From positions 1 to 64,000 of the forward strand of contig JAFTUG010000016.1 in the NCBI GenBank assembly GCA_017466365.1: 64,000 nucleotides of DNA, written 5' to 3'. This document shows, one piece after another, positions 9,364 through 16,754 of this stretch. Position numbers and translations under genes: made by a program. The number at the start of each line of letters is the position of its first letter. Positions within the stretch are counted from its first letter, which is position 1. Below the pieces are notes generated by a model. It did no database searches. It was given only the letters and a program-made list of their open reading frames with translations, and had not been told where the DNA came from. The stretch comes from Clostridia bacterium (GTDB lineage Bacteria; Bacillota; Clostridia; Oscillospirales; Acutalibacteraceae).

Positions 9364-9963
9364 TATGCCTTTATCGGTCATATCCTTTTTCAAAATTTCG
9401 ATATCGCCGTGATAATAGCAATGTCCGTCCATGCCCGTTGCTCTTGCACCGTCGATATTCGCCTGAACATCATCAATGAAGAAGCATTCCTCGGGCTTTA
9501 ATGAGAATTTCTCATAAAGTGCGAGGTATATTTCTTTTTCGGGCTTAAGAAGTTTGTAGTCGGCAGAAATAAGAACGCCGTCAAAGAGAGAGAGCGCGGG
9601 AATATCTTTTCTGCGTTCGTGGAAATCCGATGAAGCGTTTGAAAGAAGATAAATCCCGAAGCCCTTTTCCTTCAGGCTTTCAATAAAAGGAATCATTTTG
9701 GGAAAAGACGGCATATAGGGATAGAAATTATCCACCATTTCGCAAACCTTATCAAAAACCCTTGCAGGGATTGCGTTGCGTTTTTGAAGCATGATTTCCT
9801 CGGGGGTTATGATGCCCCTGTCTTTATCCGCCCAGAGCTGATTTCTGAATATTTCACGCAGAAGAATGTCGGCGGTTTCTTTATCAAACATCCCGTAAAG
9901 AGTTTTTTCGGGATTATAGTCAATGAGCACTCCGCCCATGTCAAAGATTATGTTTTTAATCAT
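9358..9963 (-). CDS. HAD-superfamily phosphatase (HAD-IA type)
   Basis: HAD hydrolase of 201 residues. Motif I is IIFDMGGVLIDY (the Asp nucleophile position is DxGGV, as in YihX/YfnB-like members), motif II is YLLSNAS, and the motif III/IV region carries KPEKEIY and FIDDVQANIDGA. The start is the ATG at 9963, which has GGAGTTACT immediately before it; the frame remains open a further 12 codons but without a ribosome site. A small cytosolic sugar-phosphate or nucleotide phosphatase is likely; the substrate is unknown. Confidence 0.8.
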   Translation of the reverse strand: MIKNIIFDMGGVLIDYNPEKTLYGMFDKETADILLREIFRNQLWADKDRGIITPEEIMLQKRNAIPARVFDKVCEMVDNFYPYMPSFPKMIPFIESLKEKGFGIYLLSNASSDFHERRKDIPALSLFDGVLISADYKLLKPEKEIYLALYEKFSLKPEECFFIDDVQANIDGARATGMDGHCYYHGDIEILKKDMTDKGIL

Positions 9964-9977
9964 AGTAACTCCATTTA

Positions 9978-10009
9978 AAAACCGCCCTGCGTTATGCAAG
10001 GCGGCTTTT
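9978..10009 (-). terminator. terminator after the Cys/Asp-rich zinc-ribbon gene
   Basis: Stem of CCGCC and GGCGG arms extended by A/T pairs with one mismatch, loop GTTA, and T-rich sequence on the minus-strand exit side, between the stop at 10021 and the HAD start at 9963. Confidence 0.55.
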
Positions 10010-10020
10010 TGATGTTTAAA

Positions 10021-10440
10021 TTATTCGCAGTCGTCGCAATCGCATTCTACATCAAACTCAAGGAGTTCGTTGCAGTTGGGGCAAGTGATACTGCCTTCTT
10101 CAAGGATTTCTCTGTCAACGCAGATAACCTCGCCGCAGCTGGGGCATTCTACATCGTAGTATTCTTCTTCGTCATCATAGCAGTCGTCGCAATCGCAGTC
10201 ACAATCGCAATCGTCAAGCTCTTCATAAACGAAGCTTTCAAGCTCATCGAGATCCTCGTCAACAGCGTCAAGCTGCTCGGAGATAAGATCCATGCCGTCC
10301 TCAAGATCGCTTACGGTAAGAGCGAGTTCGTCGAGAACGTCCATCATTGCATTGATAATTTTTGTTTCGGGCTTGTTTTCATCAAGTGCAAGACCCTCTG
10401 CAAGACCCTTAAGATATGCAACCTTTTCTGTTACGGTCAT
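10021..10440 (-). CDS. Cys/Asp-rich zinc-ribbon protein (CD1247-like)
   Basis: A 139-residue acidic protein. The N-terminal about 75 residues are helical (KVAYLKGLAEGLALDENKP and following), resembling the CD1247 N-terminal domain of Clostridia. A run of alternating Cys and Asp (CDCDCDCDDC) follows, then a zinc ribbon (CPSCGEVICVD ... CPNCNELLEF) and a terminal CDCDDCE. The ATG at 10440 has GGAGG eight bases upstream; an ATG at 10455 overlaps that site and is rejected. It lies just downstream of efp on the same strand. Metal binding is likely from the Cys content; the function is unknown. Confidence 0.75.
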   Translation of the reverse strand: MTVTEKVAYLKGLAEGLALDENKPETKIINAMMDVLDELALTVSDLEDGMDLISEQLDAVDEDLDELESFVYEELDDCDCDCDCDDCYDDEEEYYDVECPSCGEVICVDREILEEGSITCPNCNELLEFDVECDCDDCE

Positions 10441-10471
10441 TTCTTTGTCCTCCAATTAAATAATATATTGA

Positions 10472-11029
10472 TTAGCCTCTGCTGAGATATTCGCCTGTAC
10501 GGGTGTCAACAACAATCATTTCGCCCTCGTCGATGAAGAGGGGAACCTTAACCTCTGCACCGGTTTCAAGAGTAGCGGGCTTTGTTGCGTTTGTAGCTGT
10601 GTTGCCTGCGAAGCCGGGATCGGTCTTTGTTACCTGAAGAGTAACTGTTGTGGGGGGTTCAACACCGAAAACGCTGCCCTTGTATGAAAGAACACGGCAG
10701 GTTTCGTTTTCCTTAACAAATTTGAAGTTTTCGGGAAGTGTGTCTGCACCGATGGGAACCATGTCATATGTTTCGGGGTCCATGAAGTAGTAAAGACCGC
10801 CGTCTTCGTATGAATATTCCATTTCCTTGCGCTCAATGTAAGCGGTGGGGAACTTGTCGGTGGGGTTGAATGTACGTTCAACAACAGCACCGCCGATAAC
10901 GTTTCTGATCTTTGTTCTTACGAAAGCAGCGCCTTTACCGGGCTTAACATGCTGGAATTCGATAATCTGATAAACCTGGCCTTCCATTTCGAAGGTTACG
11001 CCGTTTCTGAAATCGCCTGCTGATACCAT
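10472..11029 (-). CDS. efp: translation elongation factor P
   Basis: EF-P, 185 residues, the full family length. It enters the ribosomal E site and promotes peptide bond formation at polyproline stretches. The three beta domains are visible: the N-terminal KOW-like domain with the loop KPGKGAAF (modified-Lys position in GKG), the middle OB domain (VLSYKGSVFGVEPPTTVTLQV) and the C-terminal OB domain with the family signature around GAEVKVPLFIDEGEMIVVDT. The start is ATG with AAGGAGAAATATTTTT before it. A consensus promoter lies at 11072-11100. The decarboxylase biotin carrier at 33512, which is rich in Ala-Pro, is the sort of protein that may need it. Confidence 0.96.
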   Translation of the reverse strand: MVSAGDFRNGVTFEMEGQVYQIIEFQHVKPGKGAAFVRTKIRNVIGGAVVERTFNPTDKFPTAYIERKEMEYSYEDGGLYYFMDPETYDMVPIGADTLPENFKFVKENETCRVLSYKGSVFGVEPPTTVTLQVTKTDPGFAGNTATNATKPATLETGAEVKVPLFIDEGEMIVVDTRTGEYLSRG

Positions 11030-11071
11030 AAAAATATTTCTCCTTATATATGTTTATATGTTTTCACAGCT

Positions 11072-11100
11072 ATTTTATACTATTCACTATGATTTTTCAA
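11072..11100 (-). promoter_or_regulatory. sigma-A promoter of efp
   Basis: Minus strand: -35 TTGAAA (11095-11100), 17-base spacer, -10 TAAAAT (11072-11077), about 43 bases before the efp ATG. It indicates that efp is transcribed separately from the M24 peptidase upstream. Confidence 0.6.
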
Positions 11101-11127
11101 GTCTTTTTTTAAAAGAAAAGCCTATCA

Positions 11128-12192
11128 TTAAAGAATTATAAGTGATTTTTGTGTTTTTGTAAGGTTTTCAAAGCCGTTTTCGGTGATATATGCCATGTCT
11201 TCTATGCGTACACCGAATTCATCGGGGAGATATATTCCCGGCTCAACCGTCACAACATCGCCGATTTCAAGTGTATGCTTGCTTTTCGGTGAAAGTCTCG
11301 GTGACTCGTGGATTTGCAGCCCCACTCCGTGACCCGTGCCGTGACCGAAAAATTTACCGTAGCCCGCATTTTCTATTATATCCCTTGCGGCTTTATCGGC
11401 ATCAAATCCCGAAATGCCTGCATTGAGAACTTTAAGGCTGTTTTTCTGTGCCTTTAAAACGGTTTCATAAATCTCTGCCTGCTTTGAGGAGATTTCACCT
11501 ACGGCAACCGTGCGAGTCATGTCGCTGTGGTATCCGTTAACAACCGCACCGTAGTCCATGGTTATAAAATCGCCTTTTGCAATCTTTTTGCTGCTCGGCA
11601 CTCCGTGGGGGAGAGAGGTGTTTTTGCCGCTGACGGCTATTGTGTCAAACGAAATTGCTTCTGCACCGTTTTTCAGCATGAAAAAGTCAAGCTCAAGAGC
11701 GATTTCACGCTCCGTAACGCCCTCTTTTATAAAGCCGAGAATATGGTCAAATGCTTTTTCGGCAATCGCCTGCGCAGCAAGAATTTTATGCTTTTCTTCC
11801 TCGCTCTTTCTGCGGCGAAGAGAGGTGAGAAGCTCGTCTGCTTTTTCTGCTTTGAATTCACAGGAAACATTTTTGCAGAGCACCAAAAAATCCGCAACGC
11901 TTATGCCTTCCGCTTCGGTGAAAACGGTTTTAACACCGAGCTTTTTCGCATATTCGCCGAGCTGTTTGTGAAAAGAAGTCATGAGCACAACTTCGCATGA
12001 ATCAACGCTTTTCTGTACCGCTTCAATGTAGCGGCTGTCAACGAAAAACAAAGCTTCGTTTCCCGTTATGAGAACTCTGCCCTCCGAGTGAGGAAACCCC
12101 GTGACATATCTCATGTTTTCCTCGGAGGTTATCAGAAAAGCCTCGCCTTTGCCGAGTGCGGATTTGAGATTTAAAATTGATGATACACTCAT
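11128..12192 (-). CDS. M24 family aminopeptidase P-like peptidase
   Basis: Xaa-Pro aminopeptidase / Xaa-Pro dipeptidase family protein, 354 residues. N-terminal creatinase-like domain (about 1-130), C-terminal pita-bread domain with dinuclear metal ligands in order: D in MDYGAVVNGYHSDMTRT (two Asp), H in FGHGTGHGVGL, E in HESPRLS and TVEPGIYLPDEFGVRIED (two Glu). All five expected ligands can be found. It probably removes N-terminal residues before proline in peptides in the cytosol. The start ATG overlaps the stop of the metallophosphoesterase gene (ATGA, 12189-12192), indicating translational coupling. Confidence 0.92.
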   Translation of the reverse strand: MSVSSILNLKSALGKGEAFLITSEENMRYVTGFPHSEGRVLITGNEALFFVDSRYIEAVQKSVDSCEVVLMTSFHKQLGEYAKKLGVKTVFTEAEGISVADFLVLCKNVSCEFKAEKADELLTSLRRRKSEEEKHKILAAQAIAEKAFDHILGFIKEGVTEREIALELDFFMLKNGAEAISFDTIAVSGKNTSLPHGVPSSKKIAKGDFITMDYGAVVNGYHSDMTRTVAVGEISSKQAEIYETVLKAQKNSLKVLNAGISGFDADKAARDIIENAGYGKFFGHGTGHGVGLQIHESPRLSPKSKHTLEIGDVVTVEPGIYLPDEFGVRIEDMAYITENGFENLTKTQKSLIIL

Positions 12193-12881
12193 TTCTGAAC
12201 CTCACCCGTTATTGCATTGATAACATTCTGGAAAACCGCAACGTGAGAGTTTGAAATGTACTTATCAAGGTGCATTGAACCGAAGAACCAACGTCTGAAA
12301 ACGCAGGCTTCCGAAAGCTCCTCAAGATAGGTATTAAGACCCGTAACGCTTGCGGTTTCGCTGTCTTTAAGCTTTAAAAATCCCTTGATTTTAACGGGAG
12401 GCTCATGGGTTATGATGTAGTCAACACGGCAGTTAAGCTTTTCGAGATTTGCCGCACCTTCAAGAAGCTCCTCGCGGCTCGGGAATTCATATTTCGACCA
12501 TGCGTTTTCTTCAAAACGGATATCGATATCGGGGCTTTCGCCGCCGCCCATCGTGAAGAATGTCATATTGTCGATTTTGAAAATCTGACCTCTCATAAGA
12601 TGGTAAAGATTTCCTCCGAGATGGTGAACCTTTCCGCCGTTCCATTCCGAAACGGGGAGAGAATTGAGAATTTCAAAATTTTCGTGGGTTCCGTCAATGA
12701 AGCAAACATTGAATTTTTTGCCTGCAAGCTTTTTGAGGATTTTCTGCTCGATTTTGCTGTTATCCCATACAAAGCCGAAATCGCCGCATACAATAAGAGT
12801 ATCGCCTTTTTTGAGCTGTTTTATTGCAGGAGAGTCAAATCTGGAAATATCGCCGTGCATATCTCCGGTTACATATACCAT
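12189..12881 (-). CDS. calcineurin-like metallophosphoesterase
   Basis: A 230-residue metallophosphoesterase. Motifs: D-x-H as TGDMHGD at the N-terminus, GD as VCGDFGF, GNH-equivalent IDGTHENFE, and ITHEPP followed later by FRRWFFGSMHLD. The ATG at 12881 has AAGGAG eight bases upstream; a GTG at 12890 overlaps that site and is less likely. It is coupled to the M24 peptidase gene by a 4-base overlap. The substrate is unknown; members act on phosphomonoesters or cyclic nucleotides. Confidence 0.85.
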   Translation of the reverse strand: MVYVTGDMHGDISRFDSPAIKQLKKGDTLIVCGDFGFVWDNSKIEQKILKKLAGKKFNVCFIDGTHENFEILNSLPVSEWNGGKVHHLGGNLYHLMRGQIFKIDNMTFFTMGGGESPDIDIRFEENAWSKYEFPSREELLEGAANLEKLNCRVDYIITHEPPVKIKGFLKLKDSETASVTGLNTYLEELSEACVFRRWFFGSMHLDKYISNSHVAVFQNVINAITGEVQK

Positions 12882-12980
12882 TCTCCACACTCCTTATTAT
12901 CATAGTCCTAATTAATATACTCTAATAATGTGAAAAAATCAAGGCTTTGAAATAACCAAATATTTTAAAGTATATATTTA

Positions 12981-13009
12981 TTTACAAAGCGTTAAATTTG
13001 TGATATACT
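12981..13009 (+). promoter_or_regulatory. sigma-A promoter of the D,D-carboxypeptidase gene
   Basis: -35 TTTACA (12981-12986), 17-base spacer, -10 TATACT (13004-13009), 37 bases before the ATG at 13046. Confidence 0.65.
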
Positions 13010-13045
13010 GTTTTCTATCGAATTTTTTTGAAACGGTGTTGTGAA

Positions 13046-14410
13046 ATGAAAAAGATATTAAGTATATTATTAGCGGCAGTTCTTTTTGTAAGCACATTCT
13101 GCATGACAAATGCAAGTGCGGCTTATGACGACGTTATGGAAGAAATGAAGCTTTATTCGGACTGCCTTCTGCTTGTAAGCACGGATAACGGCGAGGTTAT
13201 CTTCTCCAAAAATGCCAACAAGCAGACCGCCCCCGCAAGCCTTACGAAGATTGTTACGGCGATAGTCGTGCTTGAGAATTGTTCGGACCTTACGGCAACG
13301 GTAACAGTTCCCGAGTCCTGCATCAGAGAGCTTGACGGAACGGGAAGCTCGCTTGGCGGCATTATGGCAGGCGAGCAGATGACGGTTTATAACCTTCTTT
13401 GCTGCCTTATGCTTGTCAGTGCCAATGAATCTGCAACAACTCTTGCAGACTATGTTTCGGGCGGTGACAGAGCAAAGTTTATCTCCATGATGAACGAGGT
13501 TGCCGAAAGACTCGGCTGCACAAACAGCCATTTTGAAAATCCTCACGGTCTTGACCATGAAAACCAGTATGTTACCGCAACGGATATGGCAAAGTTCATC
13601 ACTCACGCAATGTCTTTTCTGGCATTTGAAGAAATCGTTGCAAGAAAGAGCTATGTTCTTCCCGAAACAAACCTTCAGCAGTCAAGAACAATCCATTCCT
13701 CAAACTATATGCTCAACAGCGCATATAAGGATTACTATTGCAAATATGTAAAGGGCGGCAAAACCGGCTCAACCTCCAATGCAGGCAGATGCTTTGTTGC
13801 ATATGCGGCAAAGGACGGCTACAACTATGTTGCGGTTGCTCTCAATTCAACCTTCAGCGATGTTGATAACGACGGCGTAAATGAAAACGGCTCATTTCTT
13901 GACTGCAAGGAAATGCTTGAATGGACCTTCTCGAATATTGAGCTTGTCGCAATTGCGGACACAACAAGAGTTGTCGGCGAAATACCCGTAAAATATGCAA
14001 AATCCGTTGATTACATAACACTTTCGCCTGCCGAAACGGTTTACAGCCTTGTTCCCAAGGGGACGGATTCGGGCAGCCTTCTTGTTGAGCTTGTGGATGC
14101 ACCCGAAGCGGTTAATGCACCCGTTAAAAAAGGCGAGGTTATCTGCAAGGGCAGAGTAATGTATGCAGGCGAGGTTATAAAGGAAATTGACCTTGTTTCC
14201 AATATCGATGCAAAAATCGGAATTTTCGCTTTCATAGGAAGCACGGCAAAATCCGTTCTTTCCTCATGGCTGTTCCGCATTGCGGCGGCGGTAATAATTA
14301 TCATTTTGATTATTCTCCTTTTTAAACGCCGCAAGAAGGAAAAGGCGAGACCCGTTAACAATAAGGATTACAGAATTCTCAACTATAACGATTTTATGAA
14401 GTTAAGATAA
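13046..14410 (+). CDS. D-alanyl-D-alanine carboxypeptidase (DacF/PBP5 class)
   Basis: Exported low-molecular-weight penicillin-binding protein, 454 residues, trimming the terminal D-Ala of peptidoglycan stem peptides. Signal peptide at the N-terminus (MKKILSILLAAVLFV). The catalytic triad motifs of the S11 family are present: S-x-x-K as ASLTKIV, S-x-N as SANES, and K-T-G as GGKTGSTSN. A C-terminal beta domain is followed by one transmembrane helix (AAAVIIIILIILLF) and a basic cytosolic tail. The ATG at 13046 is chosen over TTG at 13028, which would place six extra residues before the signal peptide. The acetyltransferase gene follows after 10 bases. DacF-type enzymes serve vegetative wall or spore cortex. 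Confidence 0.92.
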   Translation: MKKILSILLAAVLFVSTFCMTNASAAYDDVMEEMKLYSDCLLLVSTDNGEVIFSKNANKQTAPASLTKIVTAIVVLENCSDLTATVTVPESCIRELDGTGSSLGGIMAGEQMTVYNLLCCLMLVSANESATTLADYVSGGDRAKFISMMNEVAERLGCTNSHFENPHGLDHENQYVTATDMAKFITHAMSFLAFEEIVARKSYVLPETNLQQSRTIHSSNYMLNSAYKDYYCKYVKGGKTGSTSNAGRCFVAYAAKDGYNYVAVALNSTFSDVDNDGVNENGSFLDCKEMLEWTFSNIELVAIADTTRVVGEIPVKYAKSVDYITLSPAETVYSLVPKGTDSGSLLVELVDAPEAVNAPVKKGEVICKGRVMYAGEVIKEIDLVSNIDAKIGIFAFIGSTAKSVLSSWLFRIAAAVIIIILIILLFKRRKKEKARPVNNKDYRILNYNDFMKLR

Positions 14411-14420
14411 GGAAAGAGAT

Positions 14421-15587
14421 ATGAACAATATTTATAAAGGCAGATGCCCCGAAAAATACACAAAAGAGCTTATAGAAATGCTCGATACGGTTTTCTTTAC
14501 CGATGACCCTAACAATCAGAAGTTTATTACCCTTCTGCCGAAGCTCTATAAAGATAAATATTCACCTGCATATAACAATGTTGTTGTTATGGAGGGTGAG
14601 GAGATAAAGGGCGCTGTAGGCTGTTATCCTCTCAACGCTGTTGCAGCAGGAAGAAAGCTTAAGATTCTCGGCATAGGCAATGTTGCAGTAACAACGGATT
14701 GCCGAGGCAAGGGCTATATGAAAGATACAATGCAAATGGCTCTCAATATAATGAGTGAAGAGAAATTTGACTATTCTCTCCTCGGCGGTCAGAGACAGAG
14801 ATACGGCTTCTTCGGATATGAACCCATAGGTCTTGAATACCGTTTTCTTATCGATAATGGCAACATAAGAAGAATTCTCGGAAAGCTTGAAAAATCGGGA
14901 TTTACTGCCCGTGAAATCACCGAAAAGGATGCAGACATAATCAAAAAAATCAAGGTGCTCCACGAAGAATTACCTTTCTTTGTTGAAAGAAAAGAAGAGG
15001 ATTATATTGATATTCTTCACTCATGGAACAATATTCCATATGCAGCGTTCGAGGGTGATGAATTCAAGGGATATTTTACTCTCGAAAAGCACGGTGGCAA
15101 GTATCTTCACGAAATCAGAGCAGTTGACATAAATGATATGCTGAAGCTTATCATGTGTGCTATGGAAACGGGAAATCTTGAAGGCGTTGCAATAAACCTT
15201 CCCGCATTCGATACAGAGTATTGCGATTTCATGGCAAAAAACTGCGGAGGCTATTCAATCGGTACTCCCGAAATGATTAATATTTTCAATTTCCGCAACT
15301 TTATCGATGCGTTCCTTGCACTTAAGGCGCAGAGAATGAACCTTGCATCGGGCACTCTAAAAATCCTTATCCACGGCATGAACGGCGATGAATTCCTTGC
15401 CGTTACCGTTGACGGAAATAATGTGACTGTTGCCCAAGCGGACGGGAATGCGGATATTGAGCTTGACCACAATCAGGCGATAGTATTTATAAGCGGTCTT
15501 TATTCAAAGGAAAGGCTCGGACTTCCCGATTTTGCACAGGGCTGGTTCCCGCTTGATTTCTTCTCTTATTCGCTCGATAATGTGTGA
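14421..15587 (+). CDS. Eis-like GNAT N-acetyltransferase
   Basis: Cytosolic acetyltransferase, 388 residues. Residues 1-130 form a GNAT fold with the acetyl-CoA loop CRGKGYMKDTM and the YSLLGGQRQRYGFFGYEP segment typical of the Eis / COG4552 group; a second degenerate GNAT-like region follows, and residues about 290-388 resemble the sterol-carrier-like C-terminal domain of Eis (LKILIHGMNGDEFLAVTVDG). Eis proteins acetylate amines such as aminoglycosides or peptides; the natural substrate here is unknown. It is transcribed with the upstream carboxypeptidase gene (gap 10 bases). Confidence 0.8.
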   Translation: MNNIYKGRCPEKYTKELIEMLDTVFFTDDPNNQKFITLLPKLYKDKYSPAYNNVVVMEGEEIKGAVGCYPLNAVAAGRKLKILGIGNVAVTTDCRGKGYMKDTMQMALNIMSEEKFDYSLLGGQRQRYGFFGYEPIGLEYRFLIDNGNIRRILGKLEKSGFTAREITEKDADIIKKIKVLHEELPFFVERKEEDYIDILHSWNNIPYAAFEGDEFKGYFTLEKHGGKYLHEIRAVDINDMLKLIMCAMETGNLEGVAINLPAFDTEYCDFMAKNCGGYSIGTPEMINIFNFRNFIDAFLALKAQRMNLASGTLKILIHGMNGDEFLAVTVDGNNVTVAQADGNADIELDHNQAIVFISGLYSKERLGLPDFAQGWFPLDFFSYSLDNV

Positions 15588-15608
15588 CAAAATTGTGCTA
15601 ATTTTTTC

Positions 15609-15637
15609 TTGACTAATTTATAAATAAGATATATAGT
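15609..15637 (+). promoter_or_regulatory. sigma-A promoter of the epimerase gene
   Basis: -35 TTGACT (15609-15614), 17-base spacer, -10 TATAGT (15632-15637), followed by AAGGAGGA at 15653-15660 as a near-perfect ribosome site for the ATG at 15669. Confidence 0.7.
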
Positions 15638-15668
15638 ATATATATAATAATTAAGGAGGAAATATCCA

Positions 15669-16688
15669 ATGAAAGTGTTTATGATTGGCGGCACAGGTCT
15701 TCTCGGCTGCGAAGCAGCAAGAATCTTCCTCGAAAGAGGCCATCAGGTAAAGAGCGTTGCTCTTCCCCCTCTTCCCGAAGGTGCACCCATTCCCGAGGAA
15801 ATGGAAATTGAGCTTTGCAACATCTATGAAAAGACAGATGAAGAAATCAAGGCTATAATGGCAGGCTGCGACTGCTTCGTATTTGCAGCAGGTATTGACG
15901 AAAGAGTTGAATTCCCCGCACCCGTTTATGATGCATATTATAAGTATAACATAGCTCCTCTTAAGAGAATTCTTCCCCTTTGTAAGGAAATCGGCATGAA
16001 GAATGCTGTTATCCTCGGTTCATACTTTGCATATCTTGCAAAGGAAAGACCCGACATGAAGCTCACAGAGAAGCATCCTTATATCAGAAGCCGTATTGAC
16101 CAGGAAGAAGTTGCTTTCTCATTTGCAGATGAAAACTTCGACGTTGCAGTTCTTGAGCTTCCCTATATCTTCGGCACACAGCCCGGCAGAAAGCCCGTTT
16201 GGGTTATCCTCATTGAGCAGATCAAGATGATGGATAAGCTTCCCTGCACAATGTATCCCGGCGGCGGCACAGCAATGCTTACCGTTCGTCAGGTTGGTGA
16301 GGTTATCGTTGGTGCAGCAGAAAAGTCAAAGGGTGCAAAGGCATGGCCTATCTCCATGTATAACCAGACATGGAAGGAATTCCTCAAGATTGTTTATGCA
16401 GCAAGAGGCATGGGCGAAAACAGAAAGATTATCAGCGTTCCGCCTTGGATGATGAGAATGGGTCTCGGCAAGGTTAAGAAGGAATATGCCGCAAAGGGCA
16501 TCGAAAGCGGTATTGATGTTGACGGTCTTGCAGATATCATGGATATCAATCTTTTCATCGACAGAAAGTACTCACTTGAACTCGGTGCAACAGAAGACGA
16601 TATCAAGGCAGCTATCACAGATTCAATCAAGGTAAGCCAGGCTTCCTATGACGGAAAGGTTAAGCTCCTTGAAATGAAGGGCGAATAA
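15669..16688 (+). CDS. NAD-dependent epimerase/dehydratase (extended SDR)
   Basis: Short-chain dehydrogenase superfamily protein of 339 residues with the Rossmann fingerprint MIGGTGLLGCEAARIF at the very N-terminus, FVFAAGIDERVEF, and a downstream substrate domain. The classical Y-x-x-x-K is not clear; YFAYLAKERP (Y...K) is the nearest candidate. It probably acts on nucleotide or free sugars in the cytosol. It has its own promoter and a strong terminator behind it, and precedes the GNAT/oxidoreductase fusion and sugar transporter genes, suggesting a shared sugar-metabolic role. Confidence 0.78.
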   Translation: MKVFMIGGTGLLGCEAARIFLERGHQVKSVALPPLPEGAPIPEEMEIELCNIYEKTDEEIKAIMAGCDCFVFAAGIDERVEFPAPVYDAYYKYNIAPLKRILPLCKEIGMKNAVILGSYFAYLAKERPDMKLTEKHPYIRSRIDQEEVAFSFADENFDVAVLELPYIFGTQPGRKPVWVILIEQIKMMDKLPCTMYPGGGTAMLTVRQVGEVIVGAAEKSKGAKAWPISMYNQTWKEFLKIVYAARGMGENRKIISVPPWMMRMGLGKVKKEYAAKGIESGIDVDGLADIMDINLFIDRKYSLELGATEDDIKAAITDSIKVSQASYDGKVKLLEMKGE

Positions 16689-16695
16689 TAAATTC

Positions 16696-16723
16696 AAAAG
16701 GGGCTGTAAAAACAGCCCCTTTT
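16696..16723 (+). terminator. rho-independent terminator
   Basis: Perfect 12-bp stem (16696-16707 with 16712-16723), AAAA loop, followed by further T residues, 8 bases after the epimerase stop codon. Confidence 0.85.
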
Positions 16724-16754
16724 TTGAGTAAAGGCTAAACAAAGGTGATAAATT

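Noticed and set aside
9994-10485. Plus-strand hydrophobic open frame opposite the Cys/Asp-rich gene
   Set aside because: Antisense shadow: Cys/Asp codons read in reverse give hydrophobic residues; no ribosome site.
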